A DNA stretch of 64,000 bases, from assembly GCA_963971425.1 (NCBI GenBank), contig OZ020523.1:13636867-13700866 (forward strand), read 5' to 3'. Position 1 is the first letter of the stretch; the number at the start of each line of letters is the position of its first letter. Below are positions 22,464-32,470 of the stretch, one piece after another. Under the pieces are notes generated by a model, which saw nothing but the letters and a program-made list of their open reading frames with translations, had not been told where the DNA came from and made no database searches. Made by a program: the position numbers and the translations under genes. Origin of the DNA: Bryoerythrophyllum caledonicum. Taxonomy: Eukaryota > Streptophyta > Bryopsida > Pottiales > Pottiaceae.

Positions 22464-23439
22464 TCTCTGGCAAATTGAGCATGTGCTTAATCGGGCTGTC
22501 GTCAATGAGAAGCGTATTTGCCGGAGTATACTCACGACCCAACCTATTGAAGAGATGGTTCGATAAGGTCTTCAAGAAGATGTCCTTCTGAGTGCCAGAT
22601 TCCTTCATGTAGAATGTTCTGGTACCGACTCTACGCTCGGGAACCCTATCGCAACTCTCCTAACCAAAGATCCTGAGAGGGTACGAAGAACTATGCTGAA
22701 AAAGATAATTACATATCTGACGCGTTGTAGATTCCATCATCGAACTCCAGATCGTGATGGTGGCAATCTTAGACAACTTCGTAAGGAATTCAGCACAACC
22801 AGGGCACATTCGAACTAGTTTAGGGCCTACTTCGGCTGGCAGCGAAGCCAAGTGAATGGACGGAATAGAATTCCTGGATCCTGTGGCCTGCCACGACGGC
22901 TCACACGTGCATAGAATCCCATTGAGGTCCAGCACAATGTTCAACCACCTCCCCTCGATATCTGATTGGACTCTAGGTATTTCTTCTAGATTATTGGCAT
23001 CACTTATTGATGCCTCGCCAACCTGGTTCAGAAACGCCAGGAGAACGACCAATATTACTACAGATTCATTAACAACGACGAATCAACAATACGTAGATCG
23101 AAAGAGATAAATGGGGGGGAGGAGTGATGGGGGAATGAGTGGAGTTCGAAAAGAGTTAGAAGAATACCTCGAGAACTTCATCGTCCTGCAGCATTTTGTC
23201 TCGGGCACCCATCGATTCCAACGAACCCTGCATGCTGTCAAGGGGCCCGGAGTGCCCGACATCCATTTGGGGGCACGGTTCTGGGACAAGAAGAGGTGGC
23301 TCCAAGACAGCAGAATCATGATTGATCTCGTCTACGAGCACGGCTGAAACTTGGACGACCTCTTCTATGACTGGGACTGTAGTTTGGACGACCTCTTCTA
23401 TGACTGGTTGAGCAATCGCGTCATCACCTAAACTTAGAT
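22460..23439 (-). pseudogene. FCP1-like HAD phosphatase module, last exons of the ParB-methylase-HAD gene
   Basis: Two minus-strand exons. The first, 23439-23168, begins after TTTTTCCAG and ends at GAG|GTATTC; it encodes an acidic linker with a near-tandem repeat (PVIEEVVQ twice). The second, 23022-22460, begins after AACCAG and holds an FCP1/NIF-type HAD domain: motif I as VLDLNGILC, motif II region TIWSSMM, and motif IV LLIDDSP. The D-x-N form of motif I is shared by plant FCP1-like proteins and departs from the usual D-x-D-x-T/V, so activity is uncertain. The expected role is phosphoprotein phosphatase. One in-frame TAG interrupts the domain (after RIFG, before ESCDR), and the LTR array removes the tail, so the gene is broken twice. 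Confidence 0.8.
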
Positions 23440-23523
23440 CTGGAAAAATTCAACAACTTCACCCTATCAGCGGATGGGCACAGAGGACACGGATACAAGT
23501 CACAGCGGTTAGATGTCAAGCAG

Positions 23524-23544
23524 TTTAGCTCGAGTCGAGCTGAA
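23524..23544. repeat. AGCTCGA/TCGAGCT palindrome, degraded copy in an intron
   Basis: Arms TTTAGCTCGA and TCGAGCTGAA around one G, in the intron between the proline-rich exon and the HAD linker exon. One arm has drifted by one base. Confidence 0.7.
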
Positions 23545-23649
23545 GTGCTCGCCGTGCACCTTAATATTAACAAAAAATATACTGGAGTACAAAATTGGAC
23601 ATTTACAAAATGTTCTGCCTCTATACACTCGCAACTACGTTACACTAAC

Positions 23650-25678
23650 CTGACGATGACCTGGGGACATCTGCGATAGATTCGTCCCGATCGGGCGACT
23701 TCGGAGAGGAAGAGGGGTGGGCCGACGCGGAAGGGAGAACAGGAAGCAATTGAGCCCCACTGGAGACGGGGGAGGTACCCGACGGATATGGTAGCTGCAA
23801 ATCGCAAGACGGACTCACAGACCCGCCGTCCGGTGATGCGGGAGGCTCGGGGATTGCAGCAATAATTATGGGCGGTGTTGTGGCATCTCCAGGCTCGGGG
23901 AAGATCTCCGAGTTGACGTGATACGCAGAAATATCAAAATCGGCCCGATCCAACGTCAAGGCGACCTCAAAGGCGTCGTCGAGATCCTGCTCATCGGTGT
24001 CGTGAGAAATGCAGAATGCCTCCAGGTCCAACATCTGCACACCAATGGTTTGAACAAGATTCAATTTAGGTCGAGTCGAGCTAAACTCACTACAAACAAT
24101 TGCTGGTACGAAAACTCAGCTATTATAACTTCAAATCATACGAACGAAGTAAATGACATCCATAAAATCGTACAAGTAAAAGCCGACACTTTAGCTCGAG
24201 TCGAGCTAAAGTGTCACCAAAAGAGCATAGGCAAGATCTCTTTGAAACTAAGCAGTCAAAAAGGGAATAAACAGTTTAGCTCGAGTCGAGCTAAACTGCA
24301 GGGATGCTTACCACACTCGCTGTCAGTAATTTCGTCCCGCCAAACAGCTGGACTACACAATCCCCCCTCTTGCAGAACAACTCTAGGACCTTGATGAAGA
24401 ACTCCATCCTCAGCTCGTTCAAATTCATGGAGTACGCCAACTCGTTGTACTTGCGCAGCTTCGTGTACAACACATGCTCTGGAGCTCCGTAGATCTTCTT
24501 TACGGCCGGGATCACCGTAAGCTCTTTCTTAAAGAGAAAGAGGAGCCGAACCGGGTCTAGAGCGTTGTTGGTCTTCGGCGCGAATCCTCCGAGGCGCTCG
24601 TTCTCGGAGGGAAGATACTTCGACTGCAACACATCGTATGCATGGCACAAGGACGGGCCCTCAGCAAACGCTGTCAATTGAAGGTGTGACTGCTCGTTGC
24701 CGCAAATGAAGAGCCAGGTTGGAAGATCGGTGAGGGGAGGCTGCCCTTTCGATGCGAACATTGTCATGAACTCGTCGAAGAAGGGCCTCTCCAACGACGA
24801 CGATGACGTCCCAGAGAACCCAGGGATGTTCCGGAAGTCGATGAAGCCGAGCTTCACATTGCAGCCCAGGTTGCGCCACGAATCCGAAGGCCACGTCCCG
24901 AGCGAATTCGTTGCCGCCTTGTAAGAACGGAAGTGCAGGGCTCCCACTGGTGAAACGAACCGCGACCGCACATCGATGAAGACTCTGAAGAACTCCTTCG
25001 CGTACAGAGAGAGATCTTCACATTTGCAGTTGCAAAACTGCGTCTGCCTCGAGTTGGCGTAGTACGAATCCGGTGGACCCCAATCCAAGAGGGCACGCTT
25101 GGAGGCCTTGCTGATGTTGTAGTTCTTCTTGAACGTCCGCCAGTTTGAACGTCTGTATGCTCCAGTGCTGTTGAAGAAGGCCAGCTCCGGCCTGATCAGT
25201 TGAAGCTAAATCCGAGCGACCTCCTTCCTCTTCCTCCGATCCACCCAGTCCCGGGCTGTATAGCAATCCTCCAGCGCAGAATTTGGCAGCTTGATGACCA
25301 CCTTAGGGAGGGCAGTTTCCGAGATGGCCCTGATCGATTGAAAATGTGCTTGCACATTTTCGCGTGATCGGCTTCGATCATGTTGCCGAGAAACTTGAAG
25401 AACTCGCGCGTCAGAACCCCATCCTTCTCAGGAACCCAAGACTTCGCGTCCTTGAACTTTGCCAAGGGCATCGATGTTGAATCGACGTTGATGAGGTCGC
25501 CATGCGCCGTAGAAGAGATGACATCGGACCAGAGCTCGAAGGTCTCATCTGTCGCGGTGATGATCTTCACCTCGTTCGTAATTGAAAGCTCCTTCGCCTT
25601 CCCGGCTTTCTTGAGTGCCGCCTGGCTATTCGCAACGTCGATCATTGCGAAGCGCTCACGAACCGCGTTTAGAAATGG
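23650..25678 (-). pseudogene. N4/N6 DNA-methyltransferase-like module with proline-rich tail
   Basis: Exons 25678-24312 and 24034-23650, joined in phase 0 by GTG|GTAAGC and TGTGCAG|ATG. The fold pattern follows beta-class DNA methylases: a motif-IV-like strand LGFIDFRNIPG (about 24812-24850), then FDEFMTMF...PTWLFICGNEQSH, then DPVRLLFLFKK, then VLELFCKRGDCVVQLFGGTKLLTASV in two parts, aligning with the usual GD-VLDPF-GSGT-AA motif I, followed across the intron by FCISHDTDEQDLDDAFEVAL where family members have an acidic residue and a helix. The catalytic DPPY is replaced by DFRN and FAGSGTT by FGGTKLL, so enzyme activity is doubtful. An in-frame TAG (ARI-stop-LQLIRPE near 25205) and one frame change near 25330 mark it as broken. 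A Pro/Ser-rich linker ends the second exon. Confidence 0.7.
24065..24298. repeat. Three AGCTCGA/TCGAGCT palindromes in one intron
   Basis: Copies at 24065-24085 (degraded), 24185-24215 (perfect 31-bp inverted repeat, outer arms GACAC/GTGTC) and 24272-24298 (perfect 27 bp, outer arms CAG/CTG). All lie within the single intron 24035-24311 of the methylase-like module, which is little more than a palindrome cluster. Confidence 0.85.
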
Positions 25679-25754
25679 CTGCGCAGAACATAAAAGGGTC
25701 GTTTGAGTATACAATAAAGCAGGAATATTAACATGTTCAGTAGGGTCCAAATAC

Positions 25755-25880
25755 TGCAAGTTAGCTCGAGTCGAGCTAACTTGCAACCCAAGAGCAGGCA
25801 ATGATGATTTCTTATCTATACATATGACTGTACAGATACAAAGCGAATTTGCACTTTAGCTCGAGTCAAGCTAAACTGCA
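25755..25880. repeat. Two palindromes in the ParB/methylase intron
   Basis: Copy 25755-25785 is a perfect 31-bp inverted repeat whose arms TGCAAGTTAGCTCGA/TCGAGCTAACTTGCA differ from the family norm (GTTAGC in place of TTTAGC) on both sides at once. Copy 25853-25880 has lost symmetry. Both are inside the intron 25679-25903. Confidence 0.85.
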
Positions 25881-25903
25881 TGACCTTGGTTATGATATAT
25901 TAC

Positions 25904-27350
25904 CTCAAACTTCTTGTCATTTACAATCTCCGCTACCGTTCTCCGACCTGATTTGTGAGACCCGCGAACGCCTGTGGCAGAGTGCTTCTGCATTGGTCTC
26001 CCAGCTTGGATCCACAAAGCACGGGAGCCGAGGATATTTGTTGCCCACGTCGACTTGAACTGGACCAAATGATTCACGCGATTATAATACGCGGAAATCT
26101 TCCTCAACTTCTCCGGATCTTGCGTCCAGACAATGTAACATTGCCATGTTCGGAAGTGCCTTCTCATCACCTCCGGAACGTTGCCGTTAATCATCTCCTA
26201 TGAGGCAGCAACGCTGTGCTGGCCGTTGATGATGTAGAAGTCGCAGTCGCTGAGCTCCTCCACAGTCGTCGGCATAGTGTCGAGCTTCGGCATGACGCAG
26301 AGAGTCTGCTTCTACGTCTTGTCTGGCATTTGGAGGTAGTAATGCTTCAACTCCTCCATGCCCCGAGGCTCGAACGCACGGATCGTCCACTCCGGCGGTG
26401 CATTATGCAACCTCATCACGTCAAGCTCGATCTTCATCTCTCTGTCGCCTTTGAAAAAGCAGCTCTGACACTCCGTCCAGAATTTCTGGTAAATCTGTTG
26501 GACGTTGTTGTAGTCGATTGTCTCTCCGTATCCGAGCGCCTTGGGGAGCTCCGAGAGTGCAGAGGCCATCGAATTGGCTAGCTCCTCCTCCGATACGAGC
26601 TTCGACTTCTTTCTTGAAGAGGTCTCCGGCTTCTTGGCAGCTGAGCGCTTCTTGACGGGGGAAGCAGACAGTGTGTTGCGCAGAGTGCTTCGACTTGTTC
26701 TCACACCTGGAGTTCTAACCGGTACCGACGCTTGACTCATGTCCTGGCTACCGGTCACGGCCCCCGAAACCGTTGAAAGTTCTATCGGGCGTCTTGCCGC
26801 GATATTCTTCGCCTTATCTAGAGCGGCAAAGGTACTCATTCTAGATAGAATGACGCGCAGTTTATTAGCTATAGCCTTTGCTTTCAGCGGCTCTCCGCTA
26901 CTAGTCTCCCGTTTCTTAAGGGAGATCTCATGCTCGACCTGAGTCACTATTTCCTCAAATTTGGAAGACCTAAGAGAATCGACCAAATCCAAGATACAGA
27001 AGGGAGATGAACTATTGTTTACTATAATAGTAAAGAAATACGGATCTAAGGACTCAGTGGTCGTCTCACACGACAACTTAACGTGATCGTTATCTTCATG
27101 GACTACATCAGTAACTTTGGTCTTGAAGTCGATGTGTTGGGGATCGACGATAGCACCAACGAAGGTCTGACCAAACACTAAATGATCCGTATAGGTCGCC
27201 CATAGAAGCGTCCACTTCAGTGTCATCGATGGGTCCTTCAGCTCCCAGCAATCTAAGTGGTTGTTGTCGTCTCCATCGTCATCGTCAACGTCGACAGGCT
27301 TTGGCTGGAAGAAGTGCTACAGCTGCGACACCATCTTGTCCCTCTCAGAT
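25904..27350 (-). pseudogene. ParB-like N-terminal module of the ParB-methylase-HAD gene
   Basis: The exon opens after GTTTGTGCAG at 27350, has an ATG at 27334-27332 and ends at TTTGAG|GTAATA (25904). Order: acidic start, a basic Ser/Lys-rich nuclear-type segment (SPVKKRSAAKKP), then FWTECQSCFFKGDREMKIEL, then the ParB/sulfiredoxin-like signature DFYIINGQHSVAAS near residue 367, followed by KLRKISAYYNRVN. The GQH motif is the nucleotide/DNA-site signature of ParB-type domains; known prokaryotic relatives are often fused to DNA methylases on mobile elements. Three TAG codons fall in frame (after MVSQL, after MPDKT and after SVAAS), each where Gln would fit. The remaining frame is open and well composed, so the decay is recent. 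Confidence 0.7.
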
Positions 27351-27524
27351 CTGCACAAACACGAAACAGAGCAAAGATATTAGATTGCTCTAATGATCAT
27401 CCGATTAGGACGGCGAGGTCACACATTAGCTAGACTCGAGCTAAAGTGTACCGTTTATCAAGTATGTGAGTAATACTCTGCAACAAAATTTAGACATTTA
27501 GAACGTTCTCGTAGATGCTTACAA
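27351..27524. other. Upstream spacer of the ParB-methylase-HAD gene
   Basis: Holds an imperfect palindrome copy (about 27421-27449) and no ORF. The sequence next to 27350 is a splice acceptor, so at least one more 5' exon or a leader exon probably lies to the right, but I cannot place it. Confidence 0.4.
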
Positions 27525-27688
27525 TCAACTCACGTCTACTTTCCGTTCACCTCTCAGAAATGTGGGAGAGCTTCAGTTCCCCTTAAATCACTCACGAACC
27601 TCACTGTTAGAGGTTCTCAAGTGGTTGAAGCGGGACTGAAGCTCTTGCACAATTTATGAGAGGTGAACGGAAAGTAGACGTGAGTTGA
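27525..27688. ncRNA. Long hairpin 1, candidate small-RNA precursor or fold-back element
   Basis: The outer 32 bases (27525-27556) are perfectly complementary to 27657-27688. Inside, AGAGCTTCAGT pairs with ACTGAAGCTCT with a few bulges, so about 70-80 bases fold per arm around a short loop. A related hairpin lies about 320 bases to the right. Size, bulged stem and duplication fit a plant-type microRNA precursor; a miniature fold-back transposon is the main alternative. No transcription evidence is available. Confidence 0.55.
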
Positions 27689-27746
27689 GTTAGGAGACTG
27701 CAATTACACCAATGTATCAATGTTGTATTCAAGTTTTAGCTTCATC

Positions 27747-27767
27747 TTTAGCTCGACTCGAGCTAAA
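27747..27767. repeat. Palindrome copy between the two hairpins
   Basis: Perfect core: arms TTTAGCTCGA/TCGAGCTAAA around C. Outer flanks do not pair. Confidence 0.8.
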
Positions 27768-27848
27768 CTGCTCATGCATGGAATGCATAGCTGAACAGTT
27801 CTGACACTTGCAATATTCATTCAAACGACTTTCCTATATATTTCTATT

Positions 27849-28011
27849 CAAATCATGGCTACTTCTCGTTTAACTCTCAGAACTGCGAAAGAGCTTCAGT
27901 TCCCGCTTCAATCACTCACGAACATCACTCTTTGAGGTTCTCAAGTGGTGGAAGTGAGACTGAAGCTCTTGCACACATGTGAAAATATAACGAGAAGTGG
28001 ACATGAGTTGG
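27849..28011. ncRNA. Long hairpin 2, paralogue of hairpin 1
   Basis: Outer arms CATGGCTACTTCTCGTT and AACGAGAAGTGGACATG pair with few mismatches; the inner stem has GAGCTTCAGTTCCCGCTTCA against GAAGTGAGACTGAAGCTC. The inner 3' arm ACTGAAGCTCTTGCACA is shared exactly with hairpin 1 while the outer stems have diverged on both sides, which is the pattern of a conserved processed segment. Confidence 0.55.
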
Positions 28012-28099
28012 GTCATCGGTATCATTGGATTACTATACATTTGGACTGTTTAAAGTCCGAATGTTGTTGTGTTTGAGTTGTTCTTTATGTTTATTGTCT

Positions 28100-28640
28100 C
28101 ACACTTTAGCTCGATTCGAGGTAAAGTGTGTAGGCTTTACAGAGAGGCCATGTTTTATTTCAAACCCACTGTTTAAGAGTTTATATTAAGATTTTATTTC
28201 GAGGAGTCGCTCTTAGCGCAACCGAGGACGTACTCAGTCGTACATTTTAGCTCGAGTCGAGCTATTATGTGACCTCGATAGTGTATTATAGTCTACACTT
28301 TAGCTCGAGTCGAGCTAAAGTGGGACTTTTCTGTGCACATTTGGCCCACTTACGCTCTAATTGCGCCAAAGTGCGCTTTCGTGTTTGCTTCATTGATCAC
28401 ACTTTACCTCGAGTCGAGTTAAAGTGTGGCTTAATGTGCACAGAAAATGTCCACTTTAGCTCGACTCGAGCTAAAGTGTGGCCAAAGGTGCACAGAAAAG
28501 GCCCACTTTAGCTCGACTCGAGCTAAAGTGTGGATATTAGTGCACAGTGGAGGCACACTTTAGCTCGAGTCGAGCTAAAGTGTGGACAATAGTGCAATAT
28601 GGATTTCCCACATTAGCTCGACTCGAGCTAAACTGTGTTC
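28100..28640. repeat. Dense cluster of AGCTCGA/TCGAGCT palindromes
   Basis: Nine copies in 540 bp: about 28100-28130, 28245-28270, 28296-28322 (perfect), 28398-28428 (two arm changes), 28452-28478 (perfect), 28504-28530 (perfect), 28554-28584 (perfect 31 bp, CACAC/GTGTG outer arms), and 28609-28638. The centre is G in some and C in others. Spacers share the string GTGCACAGAAAA/TGTGCACAG, so the later copies sit in roughly 50-bp tandem units. No coding. Confidence 0.9.
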
Positions 28641-28689
28641 AATGAATAGCGTATTTATCGCAGATTGTATAGATTCGTCATTCGTTATA

Positions 28690-29235
28690 TGATACTGAAG
28701 GCGTAGGGTTTAGGGCTCCTGGGTGAGAGTATGGATTTTACCTTTCAGCCATTGCTTACGAACCTTAATCCCAGACAAATTCTGCCGGAACTAGACTTCC
28801 TGCAACAACAATTACAAACCCACACACAAAATCAATCAAAGTAGCACATGGAAACCAAAACATTGAAATCTTTCACATTGAAATCAACACTTTGAAATGG
28901 GCACATTGAAATTCAGCACTTTGAAATAAACACATTGAATTCAACACATTGAAACAATGACATTGAAACTAGCACATTCAAACTAGCAGAAAGTAGCACA
29001 TTTACACCAGCACAAACCAGCACATTTAAACTAGCATAGACCACCACAAATATCCACAAACCACCACAAAACCACCACATTCAAATCATCACATTCAAAC
29101 CAGCACATTGAAACCAATACACACTCTCATCTACGTGGTGACACATACATCAAAAGCAATGCTACACATATATTATGTTTCAACACATCATATCAAAAGC
29201 AAAACTACACAAATATCAAAAGAAATGAAAGACTG
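28690..29235. repeat. Low-complexity CACATTGAAA-type repeats
   Basis: From about 28850 to 29130 the sequence is made of 12-15-base variants of AACACATTGAAA and CCAGCACA. A telomere-box-like GTAGGGTTTAGGG lies near 28701. No gene. Confidence 0.6.
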
Positions 29236-29335
29236 AATGAGTGCATTTACCTTTAAAACTGAGAAATCCGACTGGAAAAGCTGGAAGTCTTGTTACTTGT
29301 TCACGTCAATCCTCCACGCACGGCCGTTTCAGACT

Positions 29336-29545
29336 CTACGTGCTCACAGAAACTCACAGAAACTCACACACACTCACAGAAATTCACACACACTCACAGA
29401 AATTCACACACTCACAGAAACTCACACACTCACACAAACTCACACAAACTCACACACGCTCACAGAAACTCATACACTCGCAGAAACTCACACAAACTCA
29501 CACAAACTCTCACAAATTCACACAAACTCTCACAAATCTCACGCA
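29336..29545. repeat. ACTCACAGAA/ACACTCACAC minisatellite
   Basis: About twenty 9-11-base units of the type AACTCACAGA, AACTCACACA. All forward frames are open because the repeat lacks stops, giving spurious His/Thr/Ser-rich ORFs. Confidence 0.85.
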
Positions 29546-30557
29546 AACAGCCCTAAACTCTGGCGCTACAGTGTACACGAAGTCACACAACAACAAATCG
29601 CACGTCCTACAAACCCTATGCGCAGGAAACCCTAGACTCCAGTAAATTGCACACGGAAGCCTATACGCAGCGCTACAGTGTACACAAACGTAACAATCCC
29701 TGTAGATAACGAAACTAACACAAACCAACGCATCAACTCACAAAACTCACAAAACATCAACGCCTGGAAGTACACGGAAAACCTGGACTGCAACGAAAAG
29801 AATAGAGAAATGGCTCGCGCCACAACTTTGTGGGGAAGTTTCTGGGCCATCTAAAGCCGTGAGGGTCGAAACCCTGTGGCCGTTTGGTGGTCCCGAGATA
29901 CTCTCGGGATACCCTTTGTGATATTGGGGTGTAACTCCCGGGTATTATGCCGGATGCTCCACAAATCATTCACCTTCGTTACTGATACCCGGACTTTTAA
30001 GAAGCCAATTTAATTTTACCAGAATAAGTTCAAGATATTACGCGCCTGTAGTATTTGTGTACTCGTAAATTTCCAACACAATTTTTCGGAGCCATTAACA
30101 CTACAATTTTGCATATTTTGGGGCAACGAACAGGTAGCAAAAGAAAAGTGATTATTTCCAATTTCATTCGTATGATCTCAATTAAAACTTCTAAATTGAC
30201 ATTTTCTCAATAATACACAAACTTAAATTGGACGAAAGTGAACGTTTATAGTATTTAGTGTTTAGTTTTCTTTCATGATTTTAGTGGATCAGCTGGCTTT
30301 CACTTCACTCGATTTCAATTTTTGCATTACACAAGGAGTAAATTCATTACCTTCGATATATATAAGTTCCTCCTACACCAATTATTAGGTGAAGCACACT
30401 TAAGAGAGTTTTAAAGCTACGATTTTAAGATTCTATTACTTTGAATTCAAGTTTTGCTTTTTTATGAGTTTGATATTATTTTCTATGACAATCGAACAGA
30501 CAATAAGTATGTTAAGACCACATCTTGCAATTGTATAATTATAAAATAAATGCCGGT
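29546..30557. other. Intergenic, no gene seen
   Basis: GC-mixed at first, AT-rich after 30000. A small inverted repeat TCCCGAGA/TCTCGGGA lies near 29884-29905. Nothing else stands out. Confidence 0.4.
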
Positions 30558-30657
30558 GCACACTTTAGCTCTAATGGAGCTAAAGTGTGCGTACTTGCTT
30601 TATAGTTCCCTACATTTACTGATGGTGTACACTTTAGCTCTAATAGAGCTAAATTGT
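30558..30657. repeat. Variant palindromes with AGCTC/GAGCT arms, 5-base centre
   Basis: Copy 30558-30590 has 14-base perfect arms (GCACACTTTAGCTC/GAGCTAAAGTGTGC) around TAATG. Copy 30629-30657 is similar with one arm change. The spacer contains TTTACTGATGGTGTACAC, seen again near 32300 and 38560. Confidence 0.8.
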
Positions 30658-32296
30658 GAATTTTTTCTGTACTTTTCACTTCATTTTGCTTTTACTGTAA
30701 CGGTACAAATACAGTTGTTAGAGCATCTCCACCCCTGACGGAGAATTTTCCACGCCAGCGGGAAGGTGCCCAAGTTTGAGATGAAGTGAGGGGGGTCACC
30801 CTTTTCCCCCCGCACCGTCCCCCAATTTGGCCACTGTGAGGGAACGCCAGCGCCCTGCACTAACGCCATAGTAGGCTAATTTTTTTGGAGGTTTTTATTG
30901 ATTTCTTTTAATTCCCTCGTGTAATTTCATGCTTGAACACATGCTCTCGCGGACTTTTGGTGTCCCCTGTACTTTTTGTAAATTTACTATTTAGAGGAAC
31001 CGGCGCCGCCACTCCAGTGGGCCGGGACACCGGCCTAGGCCTCACGGAGTCGGCTTTACCGTGTTTATTCTTGCATTCCGGTCACTCGGCCCCGGTGGAG
31101 ATTATCTTTTTCTAGTACACTATTTGTCAACAAGTTGGCAACTAGTTTTAGCCACCATTGTCCTGAATATTATCCCTCATTCGTTCACCTACTACAGTTC
31201 ATTTCGTAATAGCCCTCTATCAAAACTCTTCCCTAGCACACAATTTTGATACTTGATAAATAGTATAAGCTCAAAGTCTTCAGCCTACCGGTTGCCATGC
31301 ATTTATTCTTCGTCTCATCTTCAACCTCAATTTCTTATCCTCTTATCCACAACTATTCTCATTCCCATCTCTTGCATTTTCTTTACATTATTTAATATTA
31401 TCTAATGAATATTTAATGTGTAATCAAATATTTAGCCAATAACTAATGACTTTGTAATGATTTTTTAGAGGATAATTCATGTATATTGGTATATCTGTAA
31501 CTTTTATGCACAATTAAAGAATATTGGAATTTTATTTATTGAATGTTGGAAGTTTTAAAAGTATATTTATGATAGTTTATTAATATTTATATATTTAATG
31601 ATTATTTAAAGAGTATTTAAAGAGTATTTAATGCACTGTTAATGAATAGTTAATGAATAGTGCATAAATTTCTAATGTAAAATTAATGTGTATTTGAATA
31701 TTTAATGAGTATTTAATTAATATTTACTGAATATGTAATGCACATTGAATGCGTATTATGTGATGGATATCTAATGAGTATTTTACTTGTATTCCTATAT
31801 TTATTGTATGTTTAAGTTTTTTCCTTTTCCAATATTCCTTTTTTTTCTCATTTTCGTTTCCAGAAGAATGTTCTTATATTTCCAGTCTTCTACTTGTAGT
31901 TTCATTTTCCCTCCATATTTTACATTCTACTTTGTCCAATTTTTTATATTTTCCTTTTGCTCCATACCTACGTCCGCTTATTCCCAAGCTCTTTCTTGCA
32001 AATTCTTCCTTTTCTACATGCACTCAACCCTTCTTTACTATGATGCTCAAGATGTAATCAAATCATGATTAAGGTTCCCTACAGTAATTGTCCACAAGTA
32101 AAAAACTTTATGTTCCACTATTTACTAGGATTGACATTTAGTGTAGTAGTTGGCATTTAGTGTAATATAGTTTTGTCACTACACTTATTGTAAATTTTAC
32201 AATTACTGTGTGCATTCCTATTTAGTTTCCACTTCTCTAGAAGCCATCTTCTGTATACTGGAGCTACATAGTGCATTTTTGCTTTCTAATCCACTC
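30658..32296. other. AT-rich intergenic region
   Basis: 30720-31130 is GC-richer; 31380-31780 is made of AT-rich ATTTAATG/TATTTAA-type imperfect repeats. The ORF near 31787-32068 is Phe/Tyr-rich and probably non-coding. Nothing else seen. Confidence 0.4.
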
Positions 32297-32470
32297 CATT
32301 TAGTGATGGTGCACAATTTAGCTCTAGTAGAGCTAATCTGTGCATATTATCTTTTTAGTTCACTGCACCTAGTGATGAGGCACACGTTAGCACGAGTGGA
32401 GCTAAAGTGTGTGCACACACTCCTTTTAGTTCACTGCATGTAGTGATGGTGCACACCTCTGCTAAAAACT
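32297..32470. repeat. Variant palindrome array, about 68-bp period
   Basis: Three units of TAGTGATGGTGCACA followed by an AGCTC/GAGCT palindrome: about 32311-32343, 32379-32411, and a truncated one at 32446-32468. The spacer TTTTAGTTCACTGCA is repeated. Confidence 0.75.

Noticed and set aside
27525-28011. miR319/miR159 precursor
   Set aside because: GGGACTGAAG and GAGCTTCAGT recall the miR319/159 duplex, but the 21-nt mature sequence does not match, so no family name is given.
29237-29645. His/Thr/Ser-rich ORFs in all three forward frames
   Set aside because: They are translations of a stop-free ACTCACAGAA minisatellite, not a gene.
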